Counted from the first letter of the stretch, positions 42,901 to 54,575 are shown. The stretch is 64,000 nucleotides of DNA from Paroedura picta (GCF_049243985.1 NC_135379.1:10580501-10644500), one strand, 5' to 3'. The notes: a model not told the origin generated them from the letters alone. Numbers and translations are program-made.

Positions 42901-43612
42901 AAAGCCGGGTGTAAGTAAAGTCAAGAATTATCCAGCTCCATAATAACTGTGGACATCTGCAATGCATTGATGTGCATGGAATGTCAACAGCTATTCCTAA
43001 AACCGTTTCACAGCTCAAGTGTCCTTTTGTTGTCTGGAAAGGTGCCGAAGGAATGTAACGTTCCCTTCTTTCACACTTCTGTGCCTTCGTGGGGCAGCGG
43101 CCGATTTAACAGGGTCCAGCTCTGGGACTGCATTTGCAAGGATGTTTACAGATAGGATATCGATTGTGCCTCTGCCGTTCCGCGCGAGCCCAGCTTTGCA
43201 ATAAACAGCCCCGCAAGAGCTGGCATGGCAGCAAAGAAAGAATACATTATTTAGCAGGAGCTAATCAATAGAAAAAGAGCATTCCCTTTGTTACAGGTGG
43301 TGCTATTGACAGAATGCTTCTCCCTTTTAATTTTTTATTATTTAGCATTGATTGCTGGGCCTCATCTCTGAGTGCTGCTTCCCTCCCATCAGGTGCTTTA
43401 TGGCCAGCCGGACCTGACCAGAAACCTAACTTTTCCCAGGATCACAAACTGAGCCTTCTCAAAAAAGAGAATTAGTTGGAGTAGGGCCCAACACTCCGGG
43501 TAGCTTTAAAATTAATAGGATGTGGGCCATTGACCTCCGACAGAAAGAGAGGACCCAGTTTACTCAGACTGTAAAAGGAAACGTGGCTTTAAAATATAGT
43601 TGAATGATTAGA
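42901..43612. other. No recognised feature
   Basis: Apparently single-copy; the frames at 42949-43204 lack recognisable domains. Confidence 0.4.
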
Positions 43613-43614
43613 AA

Positions 43615-44018
43615 AGGCTTTCTCACCAGGGGTTTCGTGAAACCCTGGGGTTTCTCGATGGCTCCAGAAGGGTTTCCACAATAGGGTAGAAGCTAATTAT
43701 TTTTAATGCATGCATGCATGCATACATACATACATACATACATAAAAAGGTAAAGGTATCCCCTGTGCAAGCACCGAGTCATGCCTGACCCTTGGGGTGA
43801 CGCCCTCCAGCGTTTTCATGGCAGACTCAATACGGTGGTTTGCCAGTGCCTTCCCCAGTCATTACCGTTTACCCCCCAGCAAGCTGGGTACTCATTTTAC
43901 CGACCTCGGAAGGATGGAAGGCTGAGTCAACCTTGAGCCGGCTGCTGGGATTGAACTCCCAGCCTCATGGGCAGAGCTTTGAGACTGCTGCCTTACCACT
44001 CTGCACCACAAGAGGCTC

Positions 44019-44063
<45 letters not shown>

Positions 44064-44165
44064 AATTAAAATTATCAGGCCATTTGACCATATATGGTTA
44101 TATTGACCCACTCACCCTCTCCCAAAATGGCCATTGATAGGCCTGGAGGGGGTGGAAAGGGGAGA
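43615..44165 (-). mobile_element. Non-autonomous hAT split by a SINE inside a (CATA)n tract
   Basis: AAGGCTTTCTCACCAGGGGTT through GGTTTCTCGATGGCTCCAGA (43615-43706), then, after the SINE, ATCAGGCCATTTGACCATAT and CCAAAATGGCCATTGATAGG (44073-44138): the reverse of the 45169 element. (CATA)n lies on both sides of the SINE (43707-43744, 44020-44060). Confidence 0.7.
43745..44018 (-). mobile_element. Sauria-type SINE (tRNA head, Bov-B-like tail), full length
   Basis: The minus strand runs GAGCCTCTTGTGGTGCAGAG, a GGGAGTTCAATCCCAGCAGC box B, GGCTCAAGGTTGACTCAGCC and ACTCGGTGCTTGCACAGGGG, ending in ATACCTTTACC. The tail contains GGTCAGGCATGACTCG, related to the GTCGGACACGACT end of Bov-B, which suggests Bov-B mobilised it. 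The 74-residue frame is incidental. Confidence 0.87.
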
Positions 44166-44473
44166 GGCCCCATTCATAAAAATCCTTCTTTTCTGAGGTT
44201 CATTGCATGTGACAGTGACTGGGGTCCAGAAGGGTAAGTACTTTCATTTTAACTTAATTGTGTTGGTAGGGTGGCAGAGGGGAACAGAGTGATGCATGCC
44301 TGCCCCAGCTGTGTTCCAGGTACCTCATTAAACCAGAAGGTGCTTCAGAAGTCCTCAGGAGGCATAATCTTTGGATCCTCAGGGATGCCAGACTGGAAAC
44401 AACAGCCCTTATCACAGAAGGACATTTGCCTGCAACCTTCCACCTTTTTGTTCTCCCATGGCCATTTTTGGTG

Positions 44474-44742
44474 GAGCCTCTTGTGGTGCAGGATGGTAAG
44501 GCAGCCAACTTGCTGTCTGAAGCTCTGACCATGAGGCTGGGAGTTCAATCCCAGCAGCCGGCTCAAGGTTGACTCAGCCTTCCATTCTTCCGAGGTTGGT
44601 AAAAAGAGTACCCAGCTTGCTGGGGGGTGAAAGGGTAATGACTGGGGAAGGGAATGGCAAACCACCCTGTATTGAGTCTGCCAAGAGGGCGTCCCCCCAA
44701 GGGTCAGACATGACTCGGTGCTTGCACAGGGGATACCTTTAC
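44474..44742 (+). mobile_element. Sauria-type SINE, full length
   Basis: Same family on the plus strand: GAGCCTCTTGTGGTGCAGGA, GGGAGTTCAATCCCAGCAGC, AAAGGGTAATGACTGGGGAA, GGGTCAGACATGACTCGGTG and ATACCTTTACTACAG. It is inverted relative to the copy about 450 bp upstream. Confidence 0.88.
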
Positions 44743-45086
44743 TACAGTTCCAAAAATGCCCACAGGTTCATCAAGGGTGGTAAGTTCTGTTCTCAAATAT
44801 CTTTCAGCACTATAGTAATGTGATTCTGCGAACCTATATGTCAGAGTAAATCCTCTCTCATCGAAGAACTATTAACTGGAGCAGAGGAAAATACCCACTA
44901 TGTCTTGTGAACATTTTTAACAGTGCCAAGAAACAATTGCTTTTTATGGGCCTTCAGCAATTATCTCGAAATTGTTCGTCTTGCTCGAAAGCATTGCCCT
45001 GATTGTGAATTAACTTGATTTAGCTTTAGAGCCATAAGAATACTGCCAAACCTGATTGTCGAGCACTGTGATATGTTGGGTTGTAT
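44743..45086. other. No recognised feature
   Basis: No repeat or exon identified between the SINE and the next dispersed repeat. Confidence 0.4.
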
Positions 45087-45557
45087 CCAGCCATTTTTTC
45101 ATTCAGTCATGGACGTTTCCCCTTTCTTATTACAACTCCTGTGCCACATGGTTTCTGTTCATATAGATCAGCCTTTCTCAACTATTTTACTAGTGAGAAA
45201 CCCCTGAAACATTCTTCAGGCTTCAAGAAACCCAGAACTGGCATGATCGTGCAGAATATGGTTGGGAAGCAGAGCTGTGGACATGCTCATACAGGGTCCT
45301 TCCCCTTCCTACCTCCTCCAGGGTCATCACTGGCCATTTTGGGAGGGGGGGTCAACATGAACATATATGGTCTTATCATCCAATAAATGTTTAACAAATT
45401 TTAAAAATATATAAAAAGTAATTAACTCCCACTCATTCAGGAAGTCCTTCCTGGTCCATCAAGAAACATCAAGAAAGCCTGATGTAGATCCTTTTAGGTG
45501 GTAAAAGAAGATACCCTCCTTCCTTTTTCACAATTGGAAAAGTTGGTTGGCTCTGAC
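45087..45557 (+). repeat. Unclassified dispersed repeat, copy B (split by a hAT)
   Basis: CCAGCCATTTTTTCATTCAG to GTTCATATAGAT on the left of the hAT and CCTTTTAGGTGGTAAAAGAA to AAGTTGGTTGG on the right match 61-232 in order. Copy B lacks about 20 bp (the copy A stretch around GTCCTGTAATCCCCAGCATA) at the insertion point. Confidence 0.6.
45169..45481 (+). mobile_element. Non-autonomous hAT, CAGCCTTTCTCAAC ends, complete
   Basis: 313 bp from CAGCCTTTCTCAAC to ATCAAGAAAGCCTG. The flanks ATATAGAT (45161-45168) and ATGTAGAT (45482-45489) agree at 7 of 8 and fit the hAT target preference. Non-coding. This copy defines the ends of the family also seen at 16268, 43615 and 49447. Confidence 0.87.
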
Positions 45558-46639
45558 TCGGTGTCTGTATCCATTTTGTATCTGTAGATAATTACCTTAA
45601 CTTAGGCTGCCCATAGTTCCTTGATACAAGAATGGGACGCTGGGCTGGCAAAAATGGAATGGGGGTTAAATATTCTGTGCCCATGAAGGTAAGACGATTT
45701 TTAAAAGTTTTATATACATATTGAGCTTACCATTATTCTTCAGTGACAGAACCCATACAAACCTTTAGGTAGACATAGGCAGAAGAACTCAACAAGGGGA
45801 AAGGGTTTTTTAACCGTATCTTTAATTACAAAAAACCCTTTCTTAAAGCAGCCCCTAAAAGGAAATTCTAAAGTAGAACGTCTTGCCTGGTTATTGGGCC
45901 CATTACAAATAAAATAATAGTTCAAAGTCCTGCCCCCCACCTCTCTCTGTGCAGTCCAGAGCAGAGTAGATTAGCACTCTCCCCTGGGGTCATCCCCCCC
46001 CCCCTCAAGATAAGGTGGGATTTCTTCAGACCAAGAGGTAGAAGGATTGGCTTCTGCTGTTTGGAGGGTTTTTAATGGGGATTTTATTGTGGGTTTTTGT
46101 TTGTTAATTCAAATGAACAAATGAACAACTGAATGAACGGAAGGGTTGGGGCTGTAAGTCTACCAACTGTCCATGCTCCATGGCCTTTTTCATCTTAGGC
46201 CCAAGTTTTACCTGTTTAATAGACATCAAATATAAATGGAACTGACATGAGTTATTAGCACCAAGGCAAAACAAAAACTAACAGCTAGTATATACCTTTT
46301 ATTACAAAGGGTACAAAAATTGACATCTTTATTAAAATGAGAGAATGGCCAGGAAATGGGAAAAAAGTATGGCCCCCTTCAAAAGGGTACATATGGTCAG
46401 CCTACCTTAACTATTCATCAGCTTGTTCAGAGAAAATGTGAGGACCAAACACTATATCCAATTATTTATTGATCAGGACACTGCAAGGAATGTACATACA
46501 GAGTTACCAGCTTAGCACAATTCTATCTAACTAGGTCCTACAGTGATAGAGTCCTCTTCAGTTCCAACCTAGCCCTCTGTGACAGTGTATATTGCTACAA
46601 TTTCTACTGTGTCCTTTTCATTATTTGAGAATATGCAAT
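45558..46639. other. No recognised feature apart from a C tract
   Basis: A C11 run lies at 45997-46007. The AT-rich part from about 46200 may belong to the element whose hammerhead-like motif follows, but this is inference. Confidence 0.4.
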
Positions 46640-46790
46640 ATATGTCCTGGGCCTATGTCTTTTACAAATTCATATATGCTAATGTATGCCTGGCCACTGA
46701 AGAAAGCAATTGTATTAAAACACGTTCGGTCCAGGCCATTTGGTCCGTATTTGTGATTTTTATGGTCAGTTTTGTAGGGAGGCTATAGTT
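46640..46790 (+). mobile_element. Penelope-like element end with hammerhead-like motif (tentative)
   Basis: CTGAAGA at 46697-46703, AAAAC at 46717-46721 (expected GAAAC) and GTC at 46729-46731 stand in hammerhead order. TGGCC (46691-46695) and GGCCA (46734-46738) could pair as stem I. The loop between AAAAC and GTC is short, as in the minimal hammerheads of Penelope-like elements. One core base differs and stem II is weak, so activity is unlikely in this copy. Confidence 0.45.
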
Positions 46791-46926
46791 AAGGCCTTAA
46801 AGTGTTTTTAAATGTCATTGTAAACAAATACATTCATTTTCGTATATTTAATCTTCATTTTTCTACACATTGCACTTATAATATCAGGCCTCGTGTTCAT
46901 ATTTCTTTAACCATCTTTGGTTTCTT

Positions 46927-47564
<638 letters not shown>

Positions 47565-47581
47565 ACCATCTTTGGTTTCTT

Positions 47582-48330
47582 GATTCCAATTTTTGGGAGG
47601 TTGAGTATCTTCTCCTCCTTTTCCCTTGGCATACCTGCCATAGCCTTCACAGAAGAGTGTGCACTGGAAACTTTAGTGTATGCACATGGCTGGTTGCACA
47701 GCTTTGTTGTGTGATGGTATATATGTTAGCACAAATATAACACAATTTTAAAAAGAGATGTGAATAGGAGCAATATTTATGCATCAAGTTTTGCCCTCCC
47801 TGAGACCCCAGAATCCATCCAAGAACACAAATTACTGGCAATGATACCTTTGTCGTGCACGAAGAAATAAAACATTTTGGCAACTGTGTTATGCTATTAA
47901 ATTGTAAACAAACCACAGAGAAAATTACATTATTCATCAAACTCTTTGCATATACGGGAGCCGGGGGGGAAATAATAGTCTTGCTTTGACAGTCCTTACA
48001 CTGCCCTTTCTTTAAAAAAAAACACATGCAGAACACACATAGACAACGCAAGCATAACATCACTCTCACATAATGATTTTCCAGCTATAATTTCTCTCCT
48101 TGAGCTGCTTTCATTTGGCAGGGCCAAGACTTTGGAAGCAAACCAGCATTAATCATAAGACAAAGGAGAGACTTTCCTTCTGCTTTTAAAAGCTCCGACT
48201 GGAACTGGCCATCAGTCCTATGATAAATTTTCAACCAATTGTTTATTTCTGGAAGAGCAGAAGGAAGCTGAATCATGGCTGTCTCTCTGCAAAAAGAAGA
48301 ATCCCACCTACTGTGGCAGAGGCAGCTGTG
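47582..48330. other. No recognised feature
   Basis: The 140-residue minus-strand frame at 48069-47647 has a Cys-rich start but no recognisable domain and no gene context. I treat it as chance. Confidence 0.45.
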
Positions 48331-48338
48331 GTTTAACA

Positions 48339-48480
48339 CAGTGGTCCCAACCCCCGGTCTGAGGACCGGTACCGGCCCATGGATCAGTCAGTACCGGGCC
48401 GCAGCTCCTCCTCGTCCTCCTCCCCGGCTGTTGCCTCGGGGGCCACCCTGCAACTGGCTCCCCTTTGGGGCTCTCCAGCA
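48339..48480 (+). mobile_element. GC-rich hAT element, left end
   Basis: CAGTGGTCCCAACCCCCGGTC and GGACCGGTACCGGCCCATGG then CAGTACCGGGCCGCAGCTCC match the 7119 family. GTTTAACA precedes it, but no matching right flank or right end is visible. Confidence 0.65.
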
Positions 48481-48995
48481 GGCGCCATGAGATTATTGAA
48501 GTTACAACTTCCAATTTTGACTCCGATCATAGATTCTTCCAGATTCATCATACCCCCACTTATATTTCAAACAGATATGTCATTGGAACTGTCCAAAGTT
48601 CAGCTCAAACATTTGGATTTGTTTTCTGCTTCTTTGGCAGTACTGAAGTGGATAGGTGATGGCCAGTGTGAACTACTTGATATCACACTTCACTAGAACC
48701 AGAATTCACATCTTTATTGGTCATGACGGTCATTGGATGACCTTGTAATGGGAAGTGCCTCAGAGTTGCTGTGAGGATAACATTGGGGGGAGGGAATATA
48801 CACCAAATGAAGCACTATGGAAGAAGAATGGGGTTTTTAAAATCCAATTAATGACTAAGCTAGTGTCTCATTTCTTTTCTACAAGATTAACAATGCAAGT
48901 CTAAGCAGAGTCATGCCCTTCTAACTCCATTGAAGTTGATAGGCTTAGAAAGATATAACGATGCTCAGGACATCACTGAAAATAAATCATATTAA

Positions 48996-48998
<3 letters not shown>
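48481..48998. other. No recognised feature
   Basis: No repeat or exon evident; the 105-residue frame at 48379 starts inside the hAT fragment and shows no domain. Confidence 0.4.
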
Positions 48999-49071
<73 letters not shown>

Positions 49072-49080
49072 TCTCTCTCT
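48999..49080. repeat. (CT)n microsatellite
   Basis: About 70 bp of pure CT and a short interrupted extension. Confidence 0.97.
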
Positions 49081-49446
49081 CTTTCTTTGCTGCATCTTAC
49101 TTCAAGACCAAAATGATGGACAAGCCGGATGTCTCATTTCAAATCTAGGAATGTATCCAAATAATTGAAACATAAAAGATGGAAGAAAACAGCTTCGGGA
49201 TATGTGTTGTTTTCACAAGTTGTCACAAGAACTCCGATTCAGTTAATTTCTTCCAGGGGTGCCAAATGAGATCTGATATATAATTGTGACCTCTAGATCT
49301 CAGGCAGGGGGTATGAGTTTTCAAGAAGCAAAGCCATTGTCTTCAGCATTTCAAGAGATCTACGTTTCATGGTCACAACAGAACGGCTCAATGCTTTTGA
49401 ATGGTCCACCCCGGTGATAGTTTAAACGTACTGACTAGTCTAGCTC

Positions 49447-49620
49447 AGGCTTTCTCCAACAGGGTTTCATGAAACAACAGGGTTTCCTGATGGCCCTGGA
49501 AGGGTTTCTCCAATAGAAGTAGCAGCGGCGGCAGCAGAAGAAGAGGAAGAGGAGGAGGAGGAGGAGGAGGAGTTGTTTCTTATATGCCACTTTACCCGAA
49601 GGAACCTCAAAATGGCTTGG
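49447..49620. mobile_element. hAT end fragment joined to a CORE-type SINE fragment
   Basis: CAGGCTTTCTCCAACAGGGT to GGCCCTGGAAGGGTTTCTCC (49447-49515) is one end of the 45169-type hAT. From about 49525, AGAAGAAGAGGAAGAGGAGG, GAGTTGTTTCTTATATGCCA and CTCAAAATGGCTTGGA form the tail end of a minus-strand CORE SINE, whose head is missing. Confidence 0.65.
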
Positions 49621-50258
49621 ATGGAAGTCAGTTAATTTATTTATATGTGTATTTTTATATATTTATTTATTCGATTTTTATAACACCTTTCTCCCATAAT
49701 GAGCTCAGAGTTGCGTAAAAACAGCCATAATGTTGTCACAGGGAGTCAGTGTTGTCACAGGGAGTTTTTTTCCCCATTGTGTGAACTTCACATGTAGCCG
49801 GCTGGAGGAAGGAAGAGGGAAAGAAGTTAGGAAACAAGACATGGGACAACCATGTTCAAGCCCATTCTTTACACACATCTTATTGCAGATTTTCAGAGCA
49901 GTAAGCCTTTAATCTTGACTTCAGATTCTGTGCCTGCCTTACACACTATTCTTTTTCCTCTGATGTAATTATTCTGCAGCTACACTTTTTTAAATGCACT
50001 TTTCTGCATGGGGGTGGGGGGATTGTCACTTGTCACATGTGGGGTGTGGCAGCCAACATTAAAAAAAATACACAATTGCCCTATTTCAGCAGTACAGTAG
50101 CATCTAGAAAGTGCCTTCCATTTAAATCCTTGTGGTTTGGGTTTTATTGTGCATTTTAGCATTAGTTCATTAAATGAAAGGGATCCGAAAGGAAGGCAGG
50201 CAAAGGAGAGCCCATCCCCATGTTGAAACTGACCAGACTTTTCTGAAATTGACAAGCA
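49621..50258. other. No recognised feature
   Basis: TTATTTATATGTGTATTTTT then CCTTTCTCCCATAATGAGCT at 49634-49702 may be an inverted LINE tail; nothing further is supported. Confidence 0.4.
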
Positions 50259-50266
50259 CCTTAGAC

Positions 50267-50402
50267 CAGGGGTAGTCGAACTGCAGCCCTCCAGATGTCC
50301 ATGAACTACAATTCCCAGGAGCCCCTGCCAGCATTTGCTGGCAGGGGCTCCTGGGAATTGTAGTCCATGGACATCTGGTGGGCTGCAGTTTGACTACCCC
50401 TG
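50267..50402. mobile_element. Palindromic hAT MITE with perfect 8-bp duplication
   Basis: CAGGGGTAGTCGAACTGCAG to CTGCAGTTTGACTACCCCTG. CCTTAGAC at 50259-50266 and 50403-50410 is a perfect duplication. The central GCCAGCATTTGCTGGC makes a very tight hairpin. Confidence 0.95.
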
Positions 50403-50410
50403 CCTTAGAC

Positions 50411-51357
50411 ATTCAGATTTCCTCAAACCCAGCTGGTAATACCTTATCAACTCCTATGATCACTACTGCCTCATGTAAATTGGCTGGGGAAGTCCCACCT
50501 AGGCCCTTCCTGAGAATATTTCAGTCTCACTCAGGAAGGAAAGCTGACTAGAGGCCTGTGAGTGGATAACACCAACCCCTGCTTAAAATCTGTCAACATT
50601 GATTGGTTTTGCCCTGGGTGCATTGAAAAAAGGGAGTGTTTATTTTTTTTTTTTAATCTACCAGGAAATGACCATGTAAAGACCAACAGGCCATTTCGCC
50701 ATTGCAACAGCATGGGGCCAAGAATGTTGAGATTGATAGTTTCTCCAAAAATTAAAAGTATTTTAAGAGCTATTTGGTTAACAAAATAGATCGTGTTACC
50801 CACCCAGCCTCAAGCCCTTGGCTTCTGCTTCCTAACCACGGCTGGTAAATTATATGTTCTATGTGGCACTCATGATGGACTTGCTTATACTAGCCAATCC
50901 GTTATAGAGGACAAAAACAGACCTCCCTAACCAAGCGTATTAAATTCAAGACATTCCTATAAGAGACAGAAGCTTGACCGCATAAGAACATTTCTTGGCT
51001 TTTTCAACTGTGGAACGCGAACAGTGTTTGGGCAGGGGGAAGACGGTCTGGAAAATCAGAAATATAGTTTTCAAAATATGCTTGAACCAAACTGAAACAG
51101 TAACTCAAGCCATGCAAGCCAGCTAGTCTGCCTGACAAATGGCTGAATACCCAAGTTAATTGGAACTCCTTGCAGATTTCAGCGTCTCAGCTTTTGCGGT
51201 GGAAAAAGAAAACAGGAAGAGGAGGGGAAAGTGTTTCAGGAGAAGAGAATAAGGAGACTAGACTAGACTACAGTCATGCAGCACAAAATGTATTTTCACA
51301 GATCGGTTCATGTGGAGTCATCTGAACAGTTGGAGAATGATTTACCTCATTTCAGAC
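50411..51357. other. No recognised feature
   Basis: A T13 run lies at 50643-50655. The opposed frames at 50531-50803 have no domain. A short ACTAGACTAGACTA lies at 51257. Confidence 0.4.
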
Positions 51358-51360
51358 TTA

Positions 51361-51683
51361 GGCCTATTATGCACGGCCGCTGAAACGGCGGCATGGAGAA
51401 CGAGGAGGAGGAAGAAGCGAAGCAAACCGCTTACGCACGGGACGGAACACAATGGCGGCAGAACCCAGAGTATCCTATTATGCACGCGGCTACTCCGAAG
51501 CCGCTTCTGGTTGCGCCCTGGTCCCGGGAAGCTCCACTTTCTTCCGCATCTTGCTAACACGGCTTTTTCAGCGGCATACATTGACTCTGCGCCTGGTTGC
51601 CACCTGCAGTGTGCATAATTGGTGATTTTAGCCACCGCCATTCAACCCCAAACGCGGACCTTCCACTCCGTGCATAATGGGCC
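51361..51683. mobile_element. PIF/Harbinger-like element, GGCCTATTATGCACGG ends
   Basis: Ends GGCCTATTATGCACGG / CCGTGCATAATGGGCC and a perfect TTA duplication (51358-51360, 51684-51686), the classic 3-bp TWA target of PIF/Harbinger. A second CCTATTATGCACGCGGC occurs at 51474 and a TGTGCATAATTGG near 51609, hinting at a nested or duplicated copy inside. The opposed ~100-residue frames reflect high GC, and no transposase is seen. Confidence 0.85.
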
Positions 51684-51965
51684 TTAGGGATACACTGGCC
51701 CACCACCCAAACACCTCATTCATCTCCTCTACGCTAGCTTGTGTTTCCCATTCACAAGTACAGAAGCAGCATGTAGGTAGGGAGGAGCGGGATGCAAACT
51801 TAAATGGACATGTCTGTTGTTTACTGTGCAGTTGCTACCGCTTGGCTCACATCAAACCATCATCTTTGAAAGGTCATCACCACCCTATGGTGAATTTGCA
51901 CATCCTTTGTGCATGTGGGTTGAGGATTGTCAATGCACATCTGATTTATGGTGACCCTATGAATT

Positions 51966-52201
51966 AATGAGTTTTTCACTGCCTGAGGGAGTCTCAAGGG
52001 CAGCTTACAATCACCTTCCCTTCTCCTCCCCACAGTAGGTGGGGTTGAGAGAGCTCTGAGAGAGGCTGCTCTGTGAGAACAGCTCTAACAGGGCTGTGAC
52101 TGGGCCAAGGTCAGCCAGTTGGCTGCATGTGGAGGAACAGGGAATGAACCTTGTCTCACCAGATTAGAAGCCACCACTCTTGATCACTACACTAAGCTGG
52201 T

Positions 52202-52202
<1 letters not shown>
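51966..52202 (-). mobile_element. CORE-type SINE, older subfamily
   Basis: ATGAGTTTTTCACTGCCTGA, GCAGCTTACAATCACCTTCC, ACAGGGCTGTGACTGGGCCA, AGTTGGCTGCATGTGGAGGA and TGATCACTACACTAAGCTGG in reverse order. A GATA tract directly adjoins its head. Confidence 0.85.
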
Positions 52203-52203
<1 letters not shown>

Positions 52204-52280
<77 letters not shown>

Positions 52281-52294
52281 ATCTATCTATCTAT
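52204..52294. repeat. (GATA)n microsatellite (as TATC)
   Basis: About 90 bp of TATC with one ATC slip near 52280. GATA repeats are a component of Bkm satellite DNA in snakes. Confidence 0.97.
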
Positions 52295-54299
52295 ACCACC
52301 GCTCGCCGTAGCCACAACACTCGGTTATTGGTCTTTTTGGTGGTCCACAGTATCTGTAACACTCTCCTCCAAAACCACATTTCCAATAATCTTTCTTCCT
52401 GTTGAGCTTTCATGCCAACATATAGTCATGGAGATTACTAAGAGCACAGAATTTAGCGGTGCCTAGGGTAGTTTGGAGGTTCTCATCACTGAAAAGCTTA
52501 CCTTTTCTTTTGCTGTCAGACTCTTGCAGTGCCTGGGATGTCAGCTTCCAACCCAGAAAAGTGTTCAAGATTCTCTATTCCTTGTTTGGTTTTATCACCA
52601 ACTATATTATAAATGGGGCAGTGGAATTTAAAAATACTCCCTTGTTTCAACCTGATTTCTGGGGCAGGGGCAGACTCTCTGAAGGATGGATTTTTTTTTG
52701 TTGTTGTTCAATTGGCCCTCCAGTACTGCAAGGCTGAGCATTTGGTGAGAGCTTTACTTGGATGTGCCTTCATATGTTCAGCCGGTCCTGGTTTTTGTTA
52801 CCATCCAGTTTCCCTACTGCCTGTGCTGTTCTCTTCTGCGGGAGAACACAGCAGAAAGGTCAGTGGCTCTGCTCCTAGGAAATCTATTTCAGGTTTTGGG
52901 AACAGGATGTGGAGCACAATTCAGGAAGGCCCAAAGGATTTATTCAAGATTACATATATTTATAGAGAATCGGTTGTGGCTTCCCGAGACATACACACAC
53001 ACACACACACACTATAATAAATATAGTAATGTCACCAAGACAAAATATAACATCTGTCTTTATTTGTTTGTTTGTTTGTTTGTTTGCCTGTTTGTAGAGA
53101 AAGAAATTCATGCTTATTTGGGGGTAGCAGTTAAATCAAACTCCCCTCCCCACAGGTTCTTGGGTATTAGACCTACATAGAACCATGGTTCAAACTTCCC
53201 TGCTGCATTCCATATATATATATATTGCCAGTGTAGGGACGAAATCACTGGCCAACCCACCTTCCCCCAGAAATGTTGGCCAGCCAGCTCTGGATCCAAG
53301 TGGCTTTTTTGGTCCCCGATTCTTGTTAATTTCCAGCAGCAAAAATAACTTCCAAAGAAAAGGGTGTCTTTAACAAACCCATCAGCTAAATCTAGAACTG
53401 GCTAATCGACCCGTTAAAGAGACGGCCAGCCTGAAGCGGTACATGCTCAATGCCGCCAACTGTCGGAGCGCTCCGATGTATCTGTATTCCGTCTCAAAAC
53501 CCCATCCGCTGCAGTATATATTTTCTCACTAATTTAATGATAGGAGACACCAATCTGGATTGACTCACCAAACCAAAAAGAAAGAAAGGAAAGAACAGCC
53601 CACCAACCGTGTCCTGAAAATTGAAAAATCTGTGTTTAACTTTTCGGCAGCAGTACAATGACTTCCACAGCCATCAATAATGAGAAATTAGGAGGCTTTT
53701 TTGGGGGAGGGCAGGGATTAATGTGCAGAGCTGTGGGTTGGAATCTTTGCTTACCAGCACAGAGCAACAGACACCCCTTCCCACTTGGACGGCTGTGGCA
53801 GAGACGATTGATGCGAATGTCTGAGTCGTGTAATCACTCCGTGTGAGGTCTGGAAAGGGAAGAGGGGAAAGATTTTCTGAACATTCCCCCAATGTGAGAA
53901 GCCCCAGTTTGTAGCCGGGGAAGGCAGATGAAAAATTATTATTATGATGATGATTTTGTATATGCTTTAAAACGGCCAATTAAAACACTATCAGGCTTCA
54001 TCTCTTTATTACATAAGAAGCCACCTGGGTGAGGCCACAGTAAGTTAGCCATAGATCTTTTAAAAAAATTATCAGGAACGATATGTTATTAATAGCCTGT
54101 TTCTGAGATTTTAGATTCAAAATCAAATGACCCAATAGGATTTTTATAGGATTTTTATTTTTGCCTTATTGATTTACTTATTATATTATTTAATTCCAAT
54201 TTTCTTGAATTTGGGGTTTGTACCATGGTCTCCTGGGTCCTAATACAGTGCCACCAAACTACATACTGATTGTTTAATGCTTGTTTTTCAGAAGACGTG
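52295..54299. other. Largely unrecognised, with short simple repeats
   Basis: (CA)n at 52989-53012, (TTTG)n at 53066-53091 and (TA)n at 53213-53224. Frames up to 140 residues (52758-53180) run through these and show no domain. This is one of the longest apparently unique intervals. No splice-bounded exon can be defended. Confidence 0.45.
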
Positions 54300-54575
54300 G
54301 CTTTTAGACTCCGCTTTTAGACTCTGCTTTTAGACTCCGCTTTTAGACTCTGCTTTGCACTGTCCAAAGGAGTCTCAAAATGGCTCACAATCACCTTCCC
54401 TCCCTCTCCCTACAACAGACACATTGTAAGGGAGTTGAGGCTGAGAAAGCTCTGAGAGAACTGTGACTGGCCCAAGGTCACTCAGCTGGCTGCATGTGGA
54501 GGAGCAGGGAATCAAACCCATCTTTCCAGTTTAGAGGTCACCGCTCTTTAACCACTGCATCAAGCTGGAGTTGTC
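54300..54575 (-). mobile_element. CORE-type SINE preceded by a 13-bp tandem repeat
   Basis: GCTTTTAGACTCC and GCTTTTAGACTCT alternate twice each over 54300-54351, i.e. two 26-bp dimers. Then TCTCAAAATGGCTCACAATC, ACTGGCCCAAGGTCACTCAG, GGGAATCAAACCCATC and TTAACCACTGCATCAAGCTG give an older CORE SINE in reverse. The tandem repeat occupies the place of the usual SINE tail. Confidence 0.8.

Noticed and set aside
52758-53180. 140-residue frame ending in a Leu-Phe-Val-Cys-rich run
   Set aside because: The end is the (TTTG)n tract and the beginning has no recognisable homology.
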